From contig CCMO02000001.1 in assembly GCA_000751295.2 (NCBI GenBank), forward strand, positions 434,001 to 498,000: 64,000 nucleotides of DNA, in the 5' to 3' direction. The notes beneath the pieces are model-generated. The model was given only the letters and a program-made list of their open reading frames with translations, had not been told where the DNA came from and searched no databases. Both the position numbers and the translations under genes were made by a program. Numbering within the stretch: the stretch's first letter is position 1; each line of letters starts with the position of its first letter. The DNA comes from a bacterium YEK0313. Its GTDB lineage: Bacteria; Pseudomonadota; Alphaproteobacteria; Rhizobiales; Phreatobacteraceae. Positions 1 to 8,255 of the stretch are shown here, one piece after another.

Positions 1-615
1 CTGGCCGAGATCGGTGAAGCGTGTCGTCGAGATGCCCGGCAGGTCCATTGGAACGAAAATGGCAGAGACGCCCCGCGCGCCATCCTCCGGCCTGCCGGTG
101 CGGGCAAAAACCACGGTTCCGGCCGCCTGGTCGGCCACCGATATCGAGGTCTTCTCGCCGTTGATCACGTAGTGCCCGCCGGAGCGCTCCATCCTCAGGC
201 CGAGATTGGCCGCGTCCGAGCCGCCGCGCGGCTCCGTCAGCGCGATCGCGATCATGACCTCGCCGGCGATCAGCCGCGGCAGCCAGTGGCCCTTGATGTC
301 GGCATTCGCGAAATTGGCGAGGATCTGGCCGTTGAGCGAAGCCAGGACATTGACATAGCCGACATTGAAATCGGCCCGCGCGATCTCCTCGATGATGGCG
401 CCGGAATAGATGCTGCCGGCGCCGAGGCCGCCGAACTGCTCCGGCAGTTCCGGAGCGATCAGGCCGAGGCTGCCCATGCGGCGCACCAGATCCTTGTCGA
501 AGGCGCCGGCCGCCTCGCGACTCCGGCAGCCGGGCGCGAGGTGATCGGCGGCGAACCTGCGGGCCAATGCGCGCAAGGCGTCGAGATCGTCGCTGTCGAA
601 TATCGTCGGACGCAT
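1..615 (-). CDS. Acyl-CoA dehydrogenase, C-terminus outside window (AliB-like candidate)
   Basis: About 205 N-terminal residues are visible, from the ATG at 615 to the window edge, with no stop. The helical N-terminal domain holds QFGGLGAGSIYSG near residue 60, followed by the FAD/substrate-loop segment IALTEPRGGSD and the beta-domain segment YVINGEKTSIS, all typical of the flavin-dependent acyl-CoA dehydrogenase superfamily. The catalytic glutamate region is not visible. It is the third gene of the badH-badI direction, 85 bases after badI. In Rhodopseudomonas palustris the badHI operon also carries aliB (cyclohexanecarboxyl-CoA dehydrogenase), so oxidation of cyclohexanecarboxyl-CoA to the 1-ene is the likely role. 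The family call is firm; the substrate is inferred from neighbours. Confidence 0.85.
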   Translation of the reverse strand, partial: MRPTIFDSDDLDALRALARRFAADHLAPGCRSREAAGAFDKDLVRRMGSLGLIAPELPEQFGGLGAGSIYSGAIIEEIARADFNVGYVNVLASLNGQILANFANADIKGHWLPRLIAGEVMIAIALTEPRGGSDAANLGLRMERSGGHYVINGEKTSISVADQAAGTVVFARTGRPEDGARGVSAIFVPMDLPGISTTRFTDLGQ

Positions 616-700
616 GGCATTCTCCGGTAGGGATCCGCGGGCAGGCCTGCGCAGCGGGGCCGGCGGCGGCGCTCGCCGCCAACCCCGCCCCGAGCGCGCG

Positions 701-1483
701 TCACTTCGCGAATTTGCGGAAATCCGGCTTGCGCTTTTCGCGGAAGGCGGCGCCGCCTTCCTTGCTCTCGTCGGTGTCGTAGTACAGCGACAGGGCATAC
801 ATGCCGAGGCCGGCTATGCCGCGCTGGTGCTCGGTATCGGCATTGAAGGAGCGCTTGGCGATGGCAATCGCCGAGGGCGATCTCTCCATGATCTCGGCAC
901 ACCATCTGTCGACTTCTTCGTCGAGCCTGTCGTTCGGGACGACCGTATTGACGAGGCCCATGGCGAGCGCCTCGGCGGCCGAATAGCGCCGGCACAGGTA
1001 CCAGATCTCGCGCGCTTTCTTCTCGCCGACGACTCGGGCGAGGAAGGCGGTGCCGAAGCCCGGATCGACCGACCCGACCTTGGGGCCGACCTGGCCGAAG
1101 ACCGCCTTCTCGCCGGCGATGGTGAAGTCGCAGATCGTGCACAGCACATTGCCGCCGCCGATGGCGAAGCCCTGCACCTTGGCGATGACCGGCTTCGGGA
1201 CGTCCCTGATGATGGAGTGCAGTTCCTCCATCGGCAGGCCGATCGTGCCGCGGCCGTCATATTGGCCGTCATGGGCCGACTGGTCGCCGCCGGTACAGAA
1301 TGCCTTGTCGCCAGCGCCGGCGAGGACGATCACGCCGATCTTCCTGTCCCAGCCGGCCGTGTTGAAGGCGTGGATCAGTTCCTCGCAGGTCTTGCCACGA
1401 AAGGCGTTGTATGTGTCGGGCCGGTTGATGGTGATGGTCGCGACGCCGTTGTTCACGTCGTAGAGAATGTCTTCGTAGGTCAT
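701..1483 (-). CDS. badI: 2-ketocyclohexanecarboxyl-CoA hydrolase BadI
   Basis: A 260-residue crotonase-fold protein whose length and sequence match my memory of R. palustris BadI almost throughout, including FCTGGDQSAHDGQYDGRGT (residues 62-80), the oxyanion-loop segment GFAIGGGN (105-112), VGSVDPGFGT (136-145) and the tail EKRKPDFRKFAK. BadI belongs to the MenB-like branch and hydrolytically opens the ring of 2-ketocyclohexanecarboxyl-CoA to pimeloyl-CoA in the cytoplasm. It lies 11 bases downstream of badH and upstream of an acyl-CoA dehydrogenase on the same strand, so they are probably co-transcribed. No residue I would expect is missing. An ordinary enoyl-CoA hydratase is less likely because the DGQYDGRGTIGLPMEEL stretch is diagnostic. 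Confidence 0.93.
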   Translation of the reverse strand: MTYEDILYDVNNGVATITINRPDTYNAFRGKTCEELIHAFNTAGWDRKIGVIVLAGAGDKAFCTGGDQSAHDGQYDGRGTIGLPMEELHSIIRDVPKPVIAKVQGFAIGGGNVLCTICDFTIAGEKAVFGQVGPKVGSVDPGFGTAFLARVVGEKKAREIWYLCRRYSAAEALAMGLVNTVVPNDRLDEEVDRWCAEIMERSPSAIAIAKRSFNADTEHQRGIAGLGMYALSLYYDTDESKEGGAAFREKRKPDFRKFAK

Positions 1484-1494
1484 GGCCTTGCTCC

Positions 1495-2265
1495 TCAGCC
1501 GTGCATGGTCAGGCCGCCCGAAACCGAGATCACCTGACCGGTGATGAAGGCGGCCTCGTCGCTGGCCAGGAAAAGGATGGCGCCCGGCAGGTCGTCCGGG
1601 CGGCCGAGGCGCCCGAGGGGCACCGCCTTGGTGAAGGCCGCGCGCAGCTTCTCCTTGTCGCCGGCCGCCGCCATGAAGCTTTCCAGCATCGCCGTTTCGG
1701 TGACGCCGGGGCAGACCGTGTTGAAGGTCACTCCGTGACGGGCATGTTCACGGGCAAGCGTCTTGGACAGGGCGATGACGCCAGCCTTGCAGGCCGAATA
1801 AACGGACTCGCCCGCGGAGCCGCCGCGACCGGCATCCGAACCGAGCGACACGACCCGCCCGCCCTTGCCGCGCGCCACCATCGAGGCCAGCACCGGCTTG
1901 GTGATGTTGAGCACCGAGCGCAGGTTGATGTCGATGATCTTCGTCCAGTAGTCCGGCTCGGACTTCAGGAAGGGAATGAACAGGTCCCAGCCGGCATTGT
2001 TGACCAGGATTTCGATCGGACCGAACTCGGCTTCGATCCTCGCAACACCCGAACCGGTCGCCGCGTAGTCCGTGAGATCGACGACCATCACGATCGCCTC
2101 CCCGCCGCGGCTTTTGATGCCGTCGACGACGCGCTCCGCCGCCTCCCCGTCGATATCGGCGACGACGACGCGGGCGCCTTCCTCGGCAAAGCGCCGGCAG
2201 GTCGCCGAGCCTATGCCTCCACCGCCGCCAGTTATGACAACAACTTTCCCATTCAAGCCACGCAT
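1495..2265 (-). CDS. badH: 2-hydroxycyclohexanecarboxyl-CoA dehydrogenase BadH
   Basis: A 256-residue classical short-chain dehydrogenase. The N-terminal dinucleotide site is TGGGGGIGSATC (residues 12-23), the NNAG motif is at 89-92, and the catalytic residues are Ser143 (LGSDAGRGG), Tyr156 and Lys160 (YSACK). The end, TGQVISVSGGLTMHG, closely resembles R. palustris BadH. The enzyme oxidises 2-hydroxycyclohexanecarboxyl-CoA to the 2-keto compound with NAD, the step just before BadI. It is first in the operon, divergent from badR, with a good promoter upstream (TTGACA, 17-base spacer, TAATTG). Confidence 0.9.
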   Translation of the reverse strand: MRGLNGKVVVITGGGGGIGSATCRRFAEEGARVVVADIDGEAAERVVDGIKSRGGEAIVMVVDLTDYAATGSGVARIEAEFGPIEILVNNAGWDLFIPFLKSEPDYWTKIIDINLRSVLNITKPVLASMVARGKGGRVVSLGSDAGRGGSAGESVYSACKAGVIALSKTLAREHARHGVTFNTVCPGVTETAMLESFMAAAGDKEKLRAAFTKAVPLGRLGRPDDLPGAILFLASDEAAFITGQVISVSGGLTMHG

Positions 2266-2365
2266 GACGTTTCTCCGGGCGGCCAGACCCTCGGCCGGAT
2301 CGCTTGGCGGGCAGGCGCTCCGCGGCGCCCCGCCCTCGATCGCTCCATGGTCCGCATGCTGGCGA

Positions 2366-2408
2366 CAATTAGTTCGCCATGATCAATATGTCAATATATT
2401 GTTATACT
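2366..2408. promoter_or_regulatory. Shared badH/badR promoter with palindromic operator
   Basis: On the minus strand TTGACA (2394-2389), 17 bases and TAATTG (2371-2366) form a sigma-70-type promoter for badH. On the plus strand TATACT (2403-2408) is a -10 for badR. The perfect palindrome CAATATATTG (2392-2401) overlaps the badH -35 and abuts the badR -10. The minus strand reads ATATTGA twice in direct repeat here, and ATATTGAC recurs at 2481-2488, just inside badR. The local AT-richness stands out. This is the expected site for a MarR-type repressor; binding is inferred. Confidence 0.6.
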
Positions 2409-2470
2409 ATCGTTCGCAGCGCGCCACCTGGCCTTGACTGCGCTGGACTAGCCCGGCAAAGTGGCTGACA

Positions 2471-2986
2471 ATGTCGAAACATATTGACGGATTTCGCGAC
2501 CTGACGGCGGGCCTGAGCAACCGGCTCTTCTTCCGGCTGTACCAATGCGCGAACATGCTCCACAAAACCGGAACACGCGCGCTCGACGCCTATGGGATCA
2601 CCACCCAGCAATGGGCGGTGCTGGGTGCCCTGACGCGGCCGGCCTTCGAAGACGGCGTGCCGGTCGGCGACCTCGCCGCGTTTCTCCTGGTGACCCGCCA
2701 GAACCTCGCCGGCGTCCTGTCGCGGCTGGAGGCGCTGGACTATCTGGAACGGGCCGTCGACCCCAAGGACAACCGTGCGCGGCTGGTGCGCCTGACCGCC
2801 AAGGGCCGCAGTCTGTGGGACGAGAACATGCGTCCCGTCATCGCCGATTATTATGACGAGGCGCTTGCCGGCTTTTCGACCGAGGACCGGATCCACATGA
2901 TCCACTACCTCGACAAGCTGCTCGGCAATTTCAAGGCCATCGATCCGGAGGTCGATGCCGGCCGCAGACCGGAAGCGGCGCGGTAA
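2471..2986 (+). CDS. badR: MarR-family regulator BadR
   Basis: A 171-residue MarR protein with a winged helix-turn-helix at about residues 40-105. The recognition region is LAAFLLVTRQNLAGVLSRLE and the wing is DPKDNRARLVRLTAKG. It is divergent from badH, as BadR is from the badHI-ali genes in R. palustris, where it represses that operon and is reported to respond to 2-ketocyclohexanecarboxyl-CoA. Regulation of the adjacent operon and of itself through the AT-rich palindrome in the shared intergenic region is likely. The MarR assignment is certain; the BadR name rests on context. Confidence 0.82.
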   Translation: MSKHIDGFRDLTAGLSNRLFFRLYQCANMLHKTGTRALDAYGITTQQWAVLGALTRPAFEDGVPVGDLAAFLLVTRQNLAGVLSRLEALDYLERAVDPKDNRARLVRLTAKGRSLWDENMRPVIADYYDEALAGFSTEDRIHMIHYLDKLLGNFKAIDPEVDAGRRPEAAR

Positions 2987-3038
2987 GCTCCCCCGCTTCC
3001 AGCGACGCGCCGGCCAGACCCTGCAAGACCCGGCCTCG

Positions 3039-3144
3039 TCACTCCCACACCATCATCGCCCGATCGATGCGCGCGGCCAGCGCGGCGGTGATGGGCGCCA
3101 CGGGTAGGCGCATTTCCGGGCTGCCGCTCAGGCCCTCGCGCCAG
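3039..3144 (-). pseudogene. 3'-terminal fragment of a dapA/NAL-family gene
   Basis: Read on the minus strand this stretch gives about 34 codons containing SPEMRLPVAPITAALAARID and then a stop (TGA at 3041-3039). It is nearly the same as the C-terminus of the lyase gene at 11352-12272 (SPEMRLPMVPITDALAARID). Nothing upstream in any frame continues the gene; the similarity stops at about 3144 and transposase-like sequence follows on the other strand. It is a leftover gene end, not a working gene. Confidence 0.75.
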
Positions 3145-3180
3145 CCCCGCCGCGGCCAGCGCCGAACACGGCATCTGCGC

Positions 3181-3386
3181 GACGTGATCAAGCCCCCAGG
3201 CCAAACGTCGCTTCGTCCTGCTGCCCGGGCGATGGGGCGTCGAACGATCGTTCGCCTGGGCGACGCGCTTCCGACGCCTCGTCAAGGACGAGGAGCGCTC
3301 AGCCCATAACCCACGCCGACCTCCACCTCGTCGCCTTCGCATGCATCATGCTCAAAAATGCCGCTCAACTTGCGGCCGGTTCCTGA
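3181..3386 (+). pseudogene. IS5-type transposase C-terminal remnant, frameshifted
   Basis: From about 3203 the plus strand encodes AKRRFVLLPGRWGVERSFAW followed by ATRFRRLVKDEERSA. After a frame change near 3305 it reads THADLHLVAFACIMLKNAAQ and ends at a TGA (3384-3386). The order of the VERSFAW, RRLVKDxE and LHLVAFxCIMLK blocks matches the C-terminus of IS5-group DDE transposases. The N-terminal catalytic part and terminal inverted repeats are absent. With the gene fragment at 3039-3144 it fills the 419-base gap 2987-3405, which holds no intact gene. Confidence 0.72.
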
Positions 3387-3405
3387 CAGCCTCTAGCTCG
3401 CCAGG

Positions 3406-4290
3406 TCACAAGGCCCGGATCCTGCCGATCACGGCGGCGATCCGCGCGGCCAGATCGGGGGAGACCGGTTCCATCGGCCCGCGCGGCAGTCCCGCTGCCA
3501 TGCCCTGAGCCGCCTGGGCGGCCTTGACCCGGGCCGGCAGGTTCTGGGCCGCAAGATGCTCCCACACCTCGCCGAGGCCGGAATTCAGCTCCAGGGCCCG
3601 GTCGCGATCGCCGCGCCCGACAGCCCGCCAGAGCGCGACGTTGACCGAGGGAATGGCGCTGGCAATGGCGGCGATGGAGCCGGCGGCCTTCAGGTCGTAG
3701 CAGCTCATCAGCGAGCCATCGATGGCGCCGAATACGCGCTCGGGACCGATCGCGCGCACGAGATCGGCGAAGGTGCCGAGGTCCTTGTCGCTCTGCTTCA
3801 CCGCGACCACCGAAGGCACCCGGTCCAGGATCCGCGCCGCGACGGCCGGCCGGACATTGGCCCAGGAGATGACGTTGTAGATCACGATGGGGAGGCGTGT
3901 GGTCGCGGCGACGTCGCGATAGAACGACAGAAGGCCATCGTCGCTCGGCGCGAAGATATAATGGGGCGGCGCGACCTGCAGCGCCGTCAGCCCGAGAGCG
4001 GCGAGCTGGCCGGCGCGCCGCATGGCCGTGCGGGTGCAGTCGGCCAGAATGCTCGCCATGACCGGCACGCGCCCGGCGGCGGCCTCGAGCGCGATATGGG
4101 CGAGTTCCACCACTTCCCCTTCATCGAGCGCGAAGCCTTCGCCGGTGCTGCCACCAACGACGATCCCGTCGACGCCCTCGGCCAGCATCCATTCGATCTG
4201 CGCGCGATAGGCCCGGCCGTCGATCTCGCCGCTCGCGTCGAAGGGCGTGGTCAAGGGCACGATGACGCCCTTGAGGCTCTCAGGATCCAT
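3406..4290 (-). CDS. Dihydrodipicolinate synthase/N-acetylneuraminate lyase family aldolase
   Basis: A 294-residue class I aldolase of the DapA/NAL superfamily: GGSTGEG at residues 46-52, catalytic Tyr138 in IVIYNVISW, and Schiff-base Lys165 in VVAVKQSDKD. The arginine that true DapA carries after the tyrosine (YNxPxRT) is replaced here by ISWAN, so lysine biosynthesis is unlikely and a sugar-acid or other keto-acid substrate is more probable. I chose the ATG at 4290 because GGGAAG sits five bases upstream; an ATG at 4329 is in frame but lacks a ribosome site. It overlaps the end of the IclR gene by 11 bases and is probably translated with it. Confidence 0.85.
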   Translation of the reverse strand: MDPESLKGVIVPLTTPFDASGEIDGRAYRAQIEWMLAEGVDGIVVGGSTGEGFALDEGEVVELAHIALEAAAGRVPVMASILADCTRTAMRRAGQLAALGLTALQVAPPHYIFAPSDDGLLSFYRDVAATTRLPIVIYNVISWANVRPAVAARILDRVPSVVAVKQSDKDLGTFADLVRAIGPERVFGAIDGSLMSCYDLKAAGSIAAIASAIPSVNVALWRAVGRGDRDRALELNSGLGEVWEHLAAQNLPARVKAAQAAQGMAAGLPRGPMEPVSPDLAARIAAVIGRIRAL

Positions 4291-5188
4291 GACGTCTTCC
4301 CACGCTGCGGGCGCCGGTCGGAGCTTCATAGCCCAATTGCCGGGACAATTGGGCGGCTGTCGCCATGACCAGTTCGGCCAGGGCCGGTACGCGCTCGTGG
4401 GTCACCCGGTCCATCGGACCGGTGACGCTGACCGCCGCGAAGACCCGGCCCGAGGCGTTGCGGATCGGCGCGGCGACGCAACGCACGGTGGGCTGGTGTT
4501 CGCCCTCGTCGATCGAATAGCCGCGCGCCCGGGTCGCGGCGAGGTCGCGACGCAGAGCCTCCGGATCGGTGAGCGTGTTCGGCGTATAGGGCAGCAGACC
4601 CTGGCGGATGACCTTGTCGATCGTCGCGGCCTCCTGAAAGGCGAGAGCCGCCTTGCCGACTCCCGTGCAATAGGACGGCGAGATCGACAGGGTCGTGGTC
4701 CAGTTGGCCGTGTTGCCGCCCGGCTCGCGGTGCTCGATGATCACCATATTGGTGCCGTCGAAGACGCAGAGATGGGCCGCTTCGCCACTGATCGCACCGA
4801 GCCGGTCGATCAGCGCCCGCGCTTCCCGGTGCAGGTCGAGATTGGCCAGGACGATGCTGCCGAGCTCGAACAGCCGGATGCCCATGCGGTAGCGGTCGCG
4901 TCCCTTGTCCTGCTCGAGCAGCTTGGCTTCCCGCAGACTCGTCACCAGCCGGTGGACCGTCGTCTTGGGCATTTTGCAGCGCTCTGAGATCTCCGCGAGG
5001 CTGAGCGAGCGATCATAGCGCGAGAAGCAGTCGAGCACGGCCATCAGTTTCTGCATCGACTTGAGCGAGCCGCGCTGGTCCGGAGAATCGGCAGCCCCCG
5101 CCGCACGCCGCGCCGTCGCCTCGCCGCTCATCCGCGCTTCACCACCGCCCTGTGCCGTGCCTTTGCGCACGGATTTCCGCTCATGCAT
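4280..5188 (-). CDS. IclR-family transcriptional regulator
   Basis: A 302-residue regulator. A winged helix-turn-helix at about 43-105 (SLAEISERCKMPKTTVHRLV) is followed by an IclR effector domain with GVGKAALAF and ARGYSIDEGEHQPTVRCVAA. The first about 40 residues are low complexity; an internal ATG at 5131 is possible, but the ATG at 5188 follows GAGAGGCGGA. It is divergent from the kinase-aldolase-transporter genes and precedes the lyase gene, so it probably controls both arms in response to their substrate. Palindromic sequence in the shared intergenic region is a candidate site. Confidence 0.88.
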   Translation of the reverse strand: MHERKSVRKGTAQGGGEARMSGEATARRAAGAADSPDQRGSLKSMQKLMAVLDCFSRYDRSLSLAEISERCKMPKTTVHRLVTSLREAKLLEQDKGRDRYRMGIRLFELGSIVLANLDLHREARALIDRLGAISGEAAHLCVFDGTNMVIIEHREPGGNTANWTTTLSISPSYCTGVGKAALAFQEAATIDKVIRQGLLPYTPNTLTDPEALRRDLAATRARGYSIDEGEHQPTVRCVAAPIRNASGRVFAAVSVTGPMDRVTHERVPALAELVMATAAQLSRQLGYEAPTGARSVGRRHGS

Positions 5189-5262
5189 TCCGCCTCTCTC
5201 CCGGCCCGTACGCGGCCCGTCAGACGATCATATAGAGCACCCGGTGAAAATGAGAATCGGAA

Positions 5263-5330
5263 TTGACATCCGCAATCCGGAACAACTAGAACGTGGCAAA
5301 TTCCGGAATACGGAATACGAATCCGATATG
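5263..5330 (+). promoter_or_regulatory. Candidate promoter and IclR operator ahead of the kinase operon
   Basis: TTGACA (5263-5268), 17 bases and CTAGAA (5286-5291) resemble a sigma-70 promoter reading toward the kinase. Immediately downstream are the perfect palindrome ATTCCGGAAT (5300-5309) and a second GGAAT copy (CGGAATACG), followed by AATCCG. These inverted and direct GGAAT/ATTCC elements fit a dimeric regulator placed just past the transcription start. The assignment to the adjacent IclR protein is inferred. Confidence 0.45.
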
Positions 5331-5433
5331 GGAAACGTTCTGAGCGATGAAGGATGATCAACCGGATCGACCGGTCGGCGCGCCGAAGCGGCCCGGAGCC
5401 AGCAATGGCGGGGACGAAGGGCAAGGACCGCGC

Positions 5434-6366
5434 ATGACCTCCGTGCTGTGCGTCGGTGTTGCGGTCTATGATGAGATCTTCGCCCTGCCGGCCTTTCCGA
5501 CGCGGCCGACGAAGATCTTCGCCTCCGATTTCGCCTCCGCCGCAGGCGGCCCGGCCGCCAACGCCGCCATCACCATCGCCCGCCAGGGCGGCGCCGCGAC
5601 GCTCTGGGCGCGCATCGGCAACGACATGCAGGGCGATCGCATCGTCGCCGACCTCAGCCGCAGCGACGTCGACGTCTCGCGCATCCGCCGCGTCGACCAT
5701 GCCAGATCCGGCATTTCCGCCGTGGGCGTCACCCAGGATGGCGAGCGCATGCTGCTCGTCTTCGCCGACCCCAATCTCGACACGGATGCCTCATGGCTGC
5801 CGCTCGACGACGTCGACGGCTTCGATGCGATCCTTGCCGACGTGCGCTGGCCGGCGGCTTCCAGGGCGGTCATCGAGCGGGCCACGAGGCTCGGCAAGCC
5901 GACCGTGCTCGATGCCGACCTGACCTCCGATCCGACCGCGCTCGCCGGGCTCGTCCCGCTTGCCTCCCACGTGGTCTTTTCCGAGCCGGCGCTGGCCCAG
6001 ATGGCCGGGGCGGGCCGGACGACCGAAGCGGCCCTGCGCAGCATCTACGATCAGGGCGGCCACCTCCTGGTCGGCGTCACGCTGGGCGAGGAAGGTGCGT
6101 GCTGGGTCGATGCCGCCGGCTTCCACCGCGAGCCGGGCATCCGCATCGACGCGGTCGACACGCTCGCCGCCGGCGACGTCTTTCACGGCGCCTTCGCGCT
6201 CGCTGTCGCGCGCGGCCTCGCGCCACGGGAGGCCATGCGGTTCGCCAACCTGGTCGCCGCGGTGAAATGCACCCGCTGGGGCGGCGGCGCCACCATTCCG
6301 ACCGCCGCAGAGGTCGCCGCCTTCGTCGCGCGCCAAGCATCCACCGTCACCGAGGATTTCGCATGA
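5434..6366 (+). CDS. PfkB-family sugar kinase, YihV (sulfofructose kinase)-like
   Basis: A 310-residue ribokinase-fold kinase. Its N-terminal GG motif is AAGGPAANAA (36-45) and the C-terminal signature DTLAAGDVFHGAFA (242-255) contains the catalytic base Asp248. The segments ILADVRW, VFSEPALAQMAG, GDVFHGAFALAVA and AAVKCTRWGGGATIP follow, block for block, E. coli YihV as I remember it. YihV phosphorylates 6-deoxy-6-sulfofructose. The start at 5434 is preceded by AAGGA; an in-frame ATG at 5347 adds a charged extension and is less likely. The stop overlaps the aldolase start (ATGA). Phosphorylation of a ketose at C1 is likely; the actual sugar is not proven. Confidence 0.82.
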   Translation: MTSVLCVGVAVYDEIFALPAFPTRPTKIFASDFASAAGGPAANAAITIARQGGAATLWARIGNDMQGDRIVADLSRSDVDVSRIRRVDHARSGISAVGVTQDGERMLLVFADPNLDTDASWLPLDDVDGFDAILADVRWPAASRAVIERATRLGKPTVLDADLTSDPTALAGLVPLASHVVFSEPALAQMAGAGRTTEAALRSIYDQGGHLLVGVTLGEEGACWVDAAGFHREPGIRIDAVDTLAAGDVFHGAFALAVARGLAPREAMRFANLVAAVKCTRWGGGATIPTAAEVAAFVARQASTVTEDFA

Positions 6367-7418
6367 CCAGTTCCCTGTCGGCCGGCAAGTTCCGTACGAT
6401 GCGCCGTCTCGCCGACGCGCAAGGCCGTTTCAAGATGATGGCTGCCGACCAGCGGCCGCCGATCATCAAGGCGATCGACCAGAAGCTCGGCGCCGGCTCC
6501 GCCTCCTATGAGAATGTCGGCGGCGTCAAGCGCGCCCTGGTCAAGGCGCTGGCGCCCGCGAGCACCGCCGTGCTGATCGATCCCGACTATGGCTACAGCC
6601 ACGCCTTCGAGGTGCTGCCGGCCCAGCCTGGACTGCTTCTGACGCTCGAGAACTTCGCCTTCGAGGAGAGCGCCGGCGGGCGCAAGACCCACATCATGCA
6701 GGACTGGGGCGTCGACAAGATCAAGCGTGCCGGCGCCGACGGCGTGAAACTGCTGCTCTGGTACCGCCCGGACTGCTCGGCCGACGTGCGCGAGCATCAG
6801 CATCGGCTGGTGCGCGAGGTCGGCGCGGCCTGCAAGGCCTATGATCTCGCCTTCCTGCTCGAACTGCTGGTCTTCCCCTTCGCCGGGGCAGCGGGTCACA
6901 CCACCGACTATATCGAGCACAAGGACAAGCGGCCGGAGCTCGTGCTGCAGAGCGTGCGCGACTTCGCCTCACCCGAATATGGCGTCGACATCTACAAGCT
7001 GGAGAGCCCGCTCGCGGCGAACCACCTGCCGGATCCGGCCTCGGGATCGAGCGCCGTCGCCGACGCGCAAGGCTGGTTCGACGACCTGGGCAAGCTGATC
7101 GACAAGCCCTGGGTCATGTTGTCGGCCGGGGCTGGCATGGAGGAGTTCCGCCGCGTTCTTCACTACGCCTTCACCGCCGGGGCCAACGGCTTCCTCGCCG
7201 GCCGCGCCATCTGGTGGCAGGCCTTCCAGCAGCACTATCCGGACCTGGCCGCGATGGAGCGGGCGCTTTCGACCGAAAGCACCGGCTATCTCGCCGAGAT
7301 CAACCGGATGACCGATGCCATGGCGCGGCCATGGACCGAGTGCCCGGCCTTCGCCGGCGCGCCTGAACTCGCCGAAGCCGGCCAGACCTTCCCCAGCCGC
7401 TATCCCGCCTTCGCCTGA
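6363..7418 (+). CDS. LacD-type class I ketose-bisphosphate/sulfoketose-phosphate aldolase
   Basis: A 351-residue TIM-barrel aldolase of the LacD/YihT family (COG3684 type). Visible landmarks are MMAADQRPPI (25-34), DGVKLLLWY (126-134), the probable Schiff-base Lys212 in VDIYKLESP, WVMLSAGAG and the barrel end AGANGFLAGRAIW. It is somewhat longer than YihT or LacD, with extra C-terminal residues. It overlaps the kinase stop by four bases, so translation is coupled and the kinase product is presumably its substrate, giving dihydroxyacetone phosphate plus an aldehyde. The aldehyde could be glyceraldehyde-3-phosphate, sulfolactaldehyde or something related. Confidence 0.82.
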   Translation: MTSSLSAGKFRTMRRLADAQGRFKMMAADQRPPIIKAIDQKLGAGSASYENVGGVKRALVKALAPASTAVLIDPDYGYSHAFEVLPAQPGLLLTLENFAFEESAGGRKTHIMQDWGVDKIKRAGADGVKLLLWYRPDCSADVREHQHRLVREVGAACKAYDLAFLLELLVFPFAGAAGHTTDYIEHKDKRPELVLQSVRDFASPEYGVDIYKLESPLAANHLPDPASGSSAVADAQGWFDDLGKLIDKPWVMLSAGAGMEEFRRVLHYAFTAGANGFLAGRAIWWQAFQQHYPDLAAMERALSTESTGYLAEINRMTDAMARPWTECPAFAGAPELAEAGQTFPSRYPAFA

Positions 7419-7440
7419 CGAGACGGGACAAGGAGCCAAC

Positions 7441-8205
7441 ATGTTCAACGACCTCGAAGGCAAGCGTATCCTGGTCACCGGATCGAGCACCGGGATCGGC
7501 GCCGCCGTGGCCAAGGCCTATGCCGATTGCGGCGCCGCCGTCGCCGTCCACTACAACCAGAGCAAGGCCGAGGCCGAAGCCGTGGCCGCCGCGATCAAGG
7601 CCGCGGGCGGCACCTGCGTCCTCGTCGGCGGCGACGTGTCGAAGGGCAAGGAAGCGACCCGCATCGTCGATGAGGCCGCTGCCGGTCTCGGCGGGCTCGA
7701 CGTGCTGGTCAACAATGCCGGCGCGCTGGTCAAGCGCGTCCCGCTCGACGACATCGACGACGCGATCTACGACCGGGTGCTCGATCTCAATGTGCGCTCG
7801 GTCGTGATCGCCTCGCAGGCCGCCGCGCGCCACATGCGCAAGGCCGGCCGAGGCAGCATCATCAACACGAGCTCGGTCGCCGCGCGCAATGGCGGTGGTC
7901 CCGGCGCGCTGCTCTACGCCGGCGCCAAGGCCTTCGTGCTGAACGCCACACGCAACCTCGCCAAGGAGCTCGCAAGCGCCAATATCCGTGTCAACGGCGT
8001 GTCGCCCGGCGTGATCTCGACGCCGTTCCACGAGCGCTATTCGACGCCGGAAATCCTCGAGGGCATGCGCAAGACGATCCCGATGGGCATCATCGGGACG
8101 CCGGACGACTGCATCGGCAGCTATCTGTTCTTCGCCTCCGACCGGATGAGCGGCTACGTGACCGGTCAGGTCCTGGAGGTCAATGGCGGACAGTTCATGG
8201 CCTGA
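7441..8205 (+). CDS. Short-chain dehydrogenase/reductase
   Basis: A 254-residue classical SDR with TGSSTGIGAAVA near residue 13, NNAG near 90, and the Tyr/Lys pair in YAGAKAF after the INTSS serine. It starts at the ATG at 7441, with AAGGAG six bases upstream, 22 bases after the aldolase; an in-frame extension into the aldolase gene is not credible. In the kinase-aldolase context it could oxidise or reduce the sugar substrate or the aldehyde released by the aldolase. Its substrate cannot be read from sequence. Confidence 0.85.
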   Translation: MFNDLEGKRILVTGSSTGIGAAVAKAYADCGAAVAVHYNQSKAEAEAVAAAIKAAGGTCVLVGGDVSKGKEATRIVDEAAAGLGGLDVLVNNAGALVKRVPLDDIDDAIYDRVLDLNVRSVVIASQAAARHMRKAGRGSIINTSSVAARNGGGPGALLYAGAKAFVLNATRNLAKELASANIRVNGVSPGVISTPFHERYSTPEILEGMRKTIPMGIIGTPDDCIGSYLFFASDRMSGYVTGQVLEVNGGQFMA

Positions 8206-8255
8206 CGCGCCTGCCTGCGAGGAAACCCAAGGAAAGAAGGGCAAAGCCCTGGACC

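Noticed and set aside
459..1142. 227-codon open frame on the minus strand across badI and the acyl-CoA dehydrogenase
   Set aside because: It is Arg- and Pro-rich, overlaps two well-recognised genes in another frame and resembles no family; a product of high GC content.
5793..7418. A 541-residue kinase-aldolase fusion
   Set aside because: The upstream part is an off-frame reading of the kinase gene. The real aldolase start is the ATG overlapping the kinase stop at 6363.
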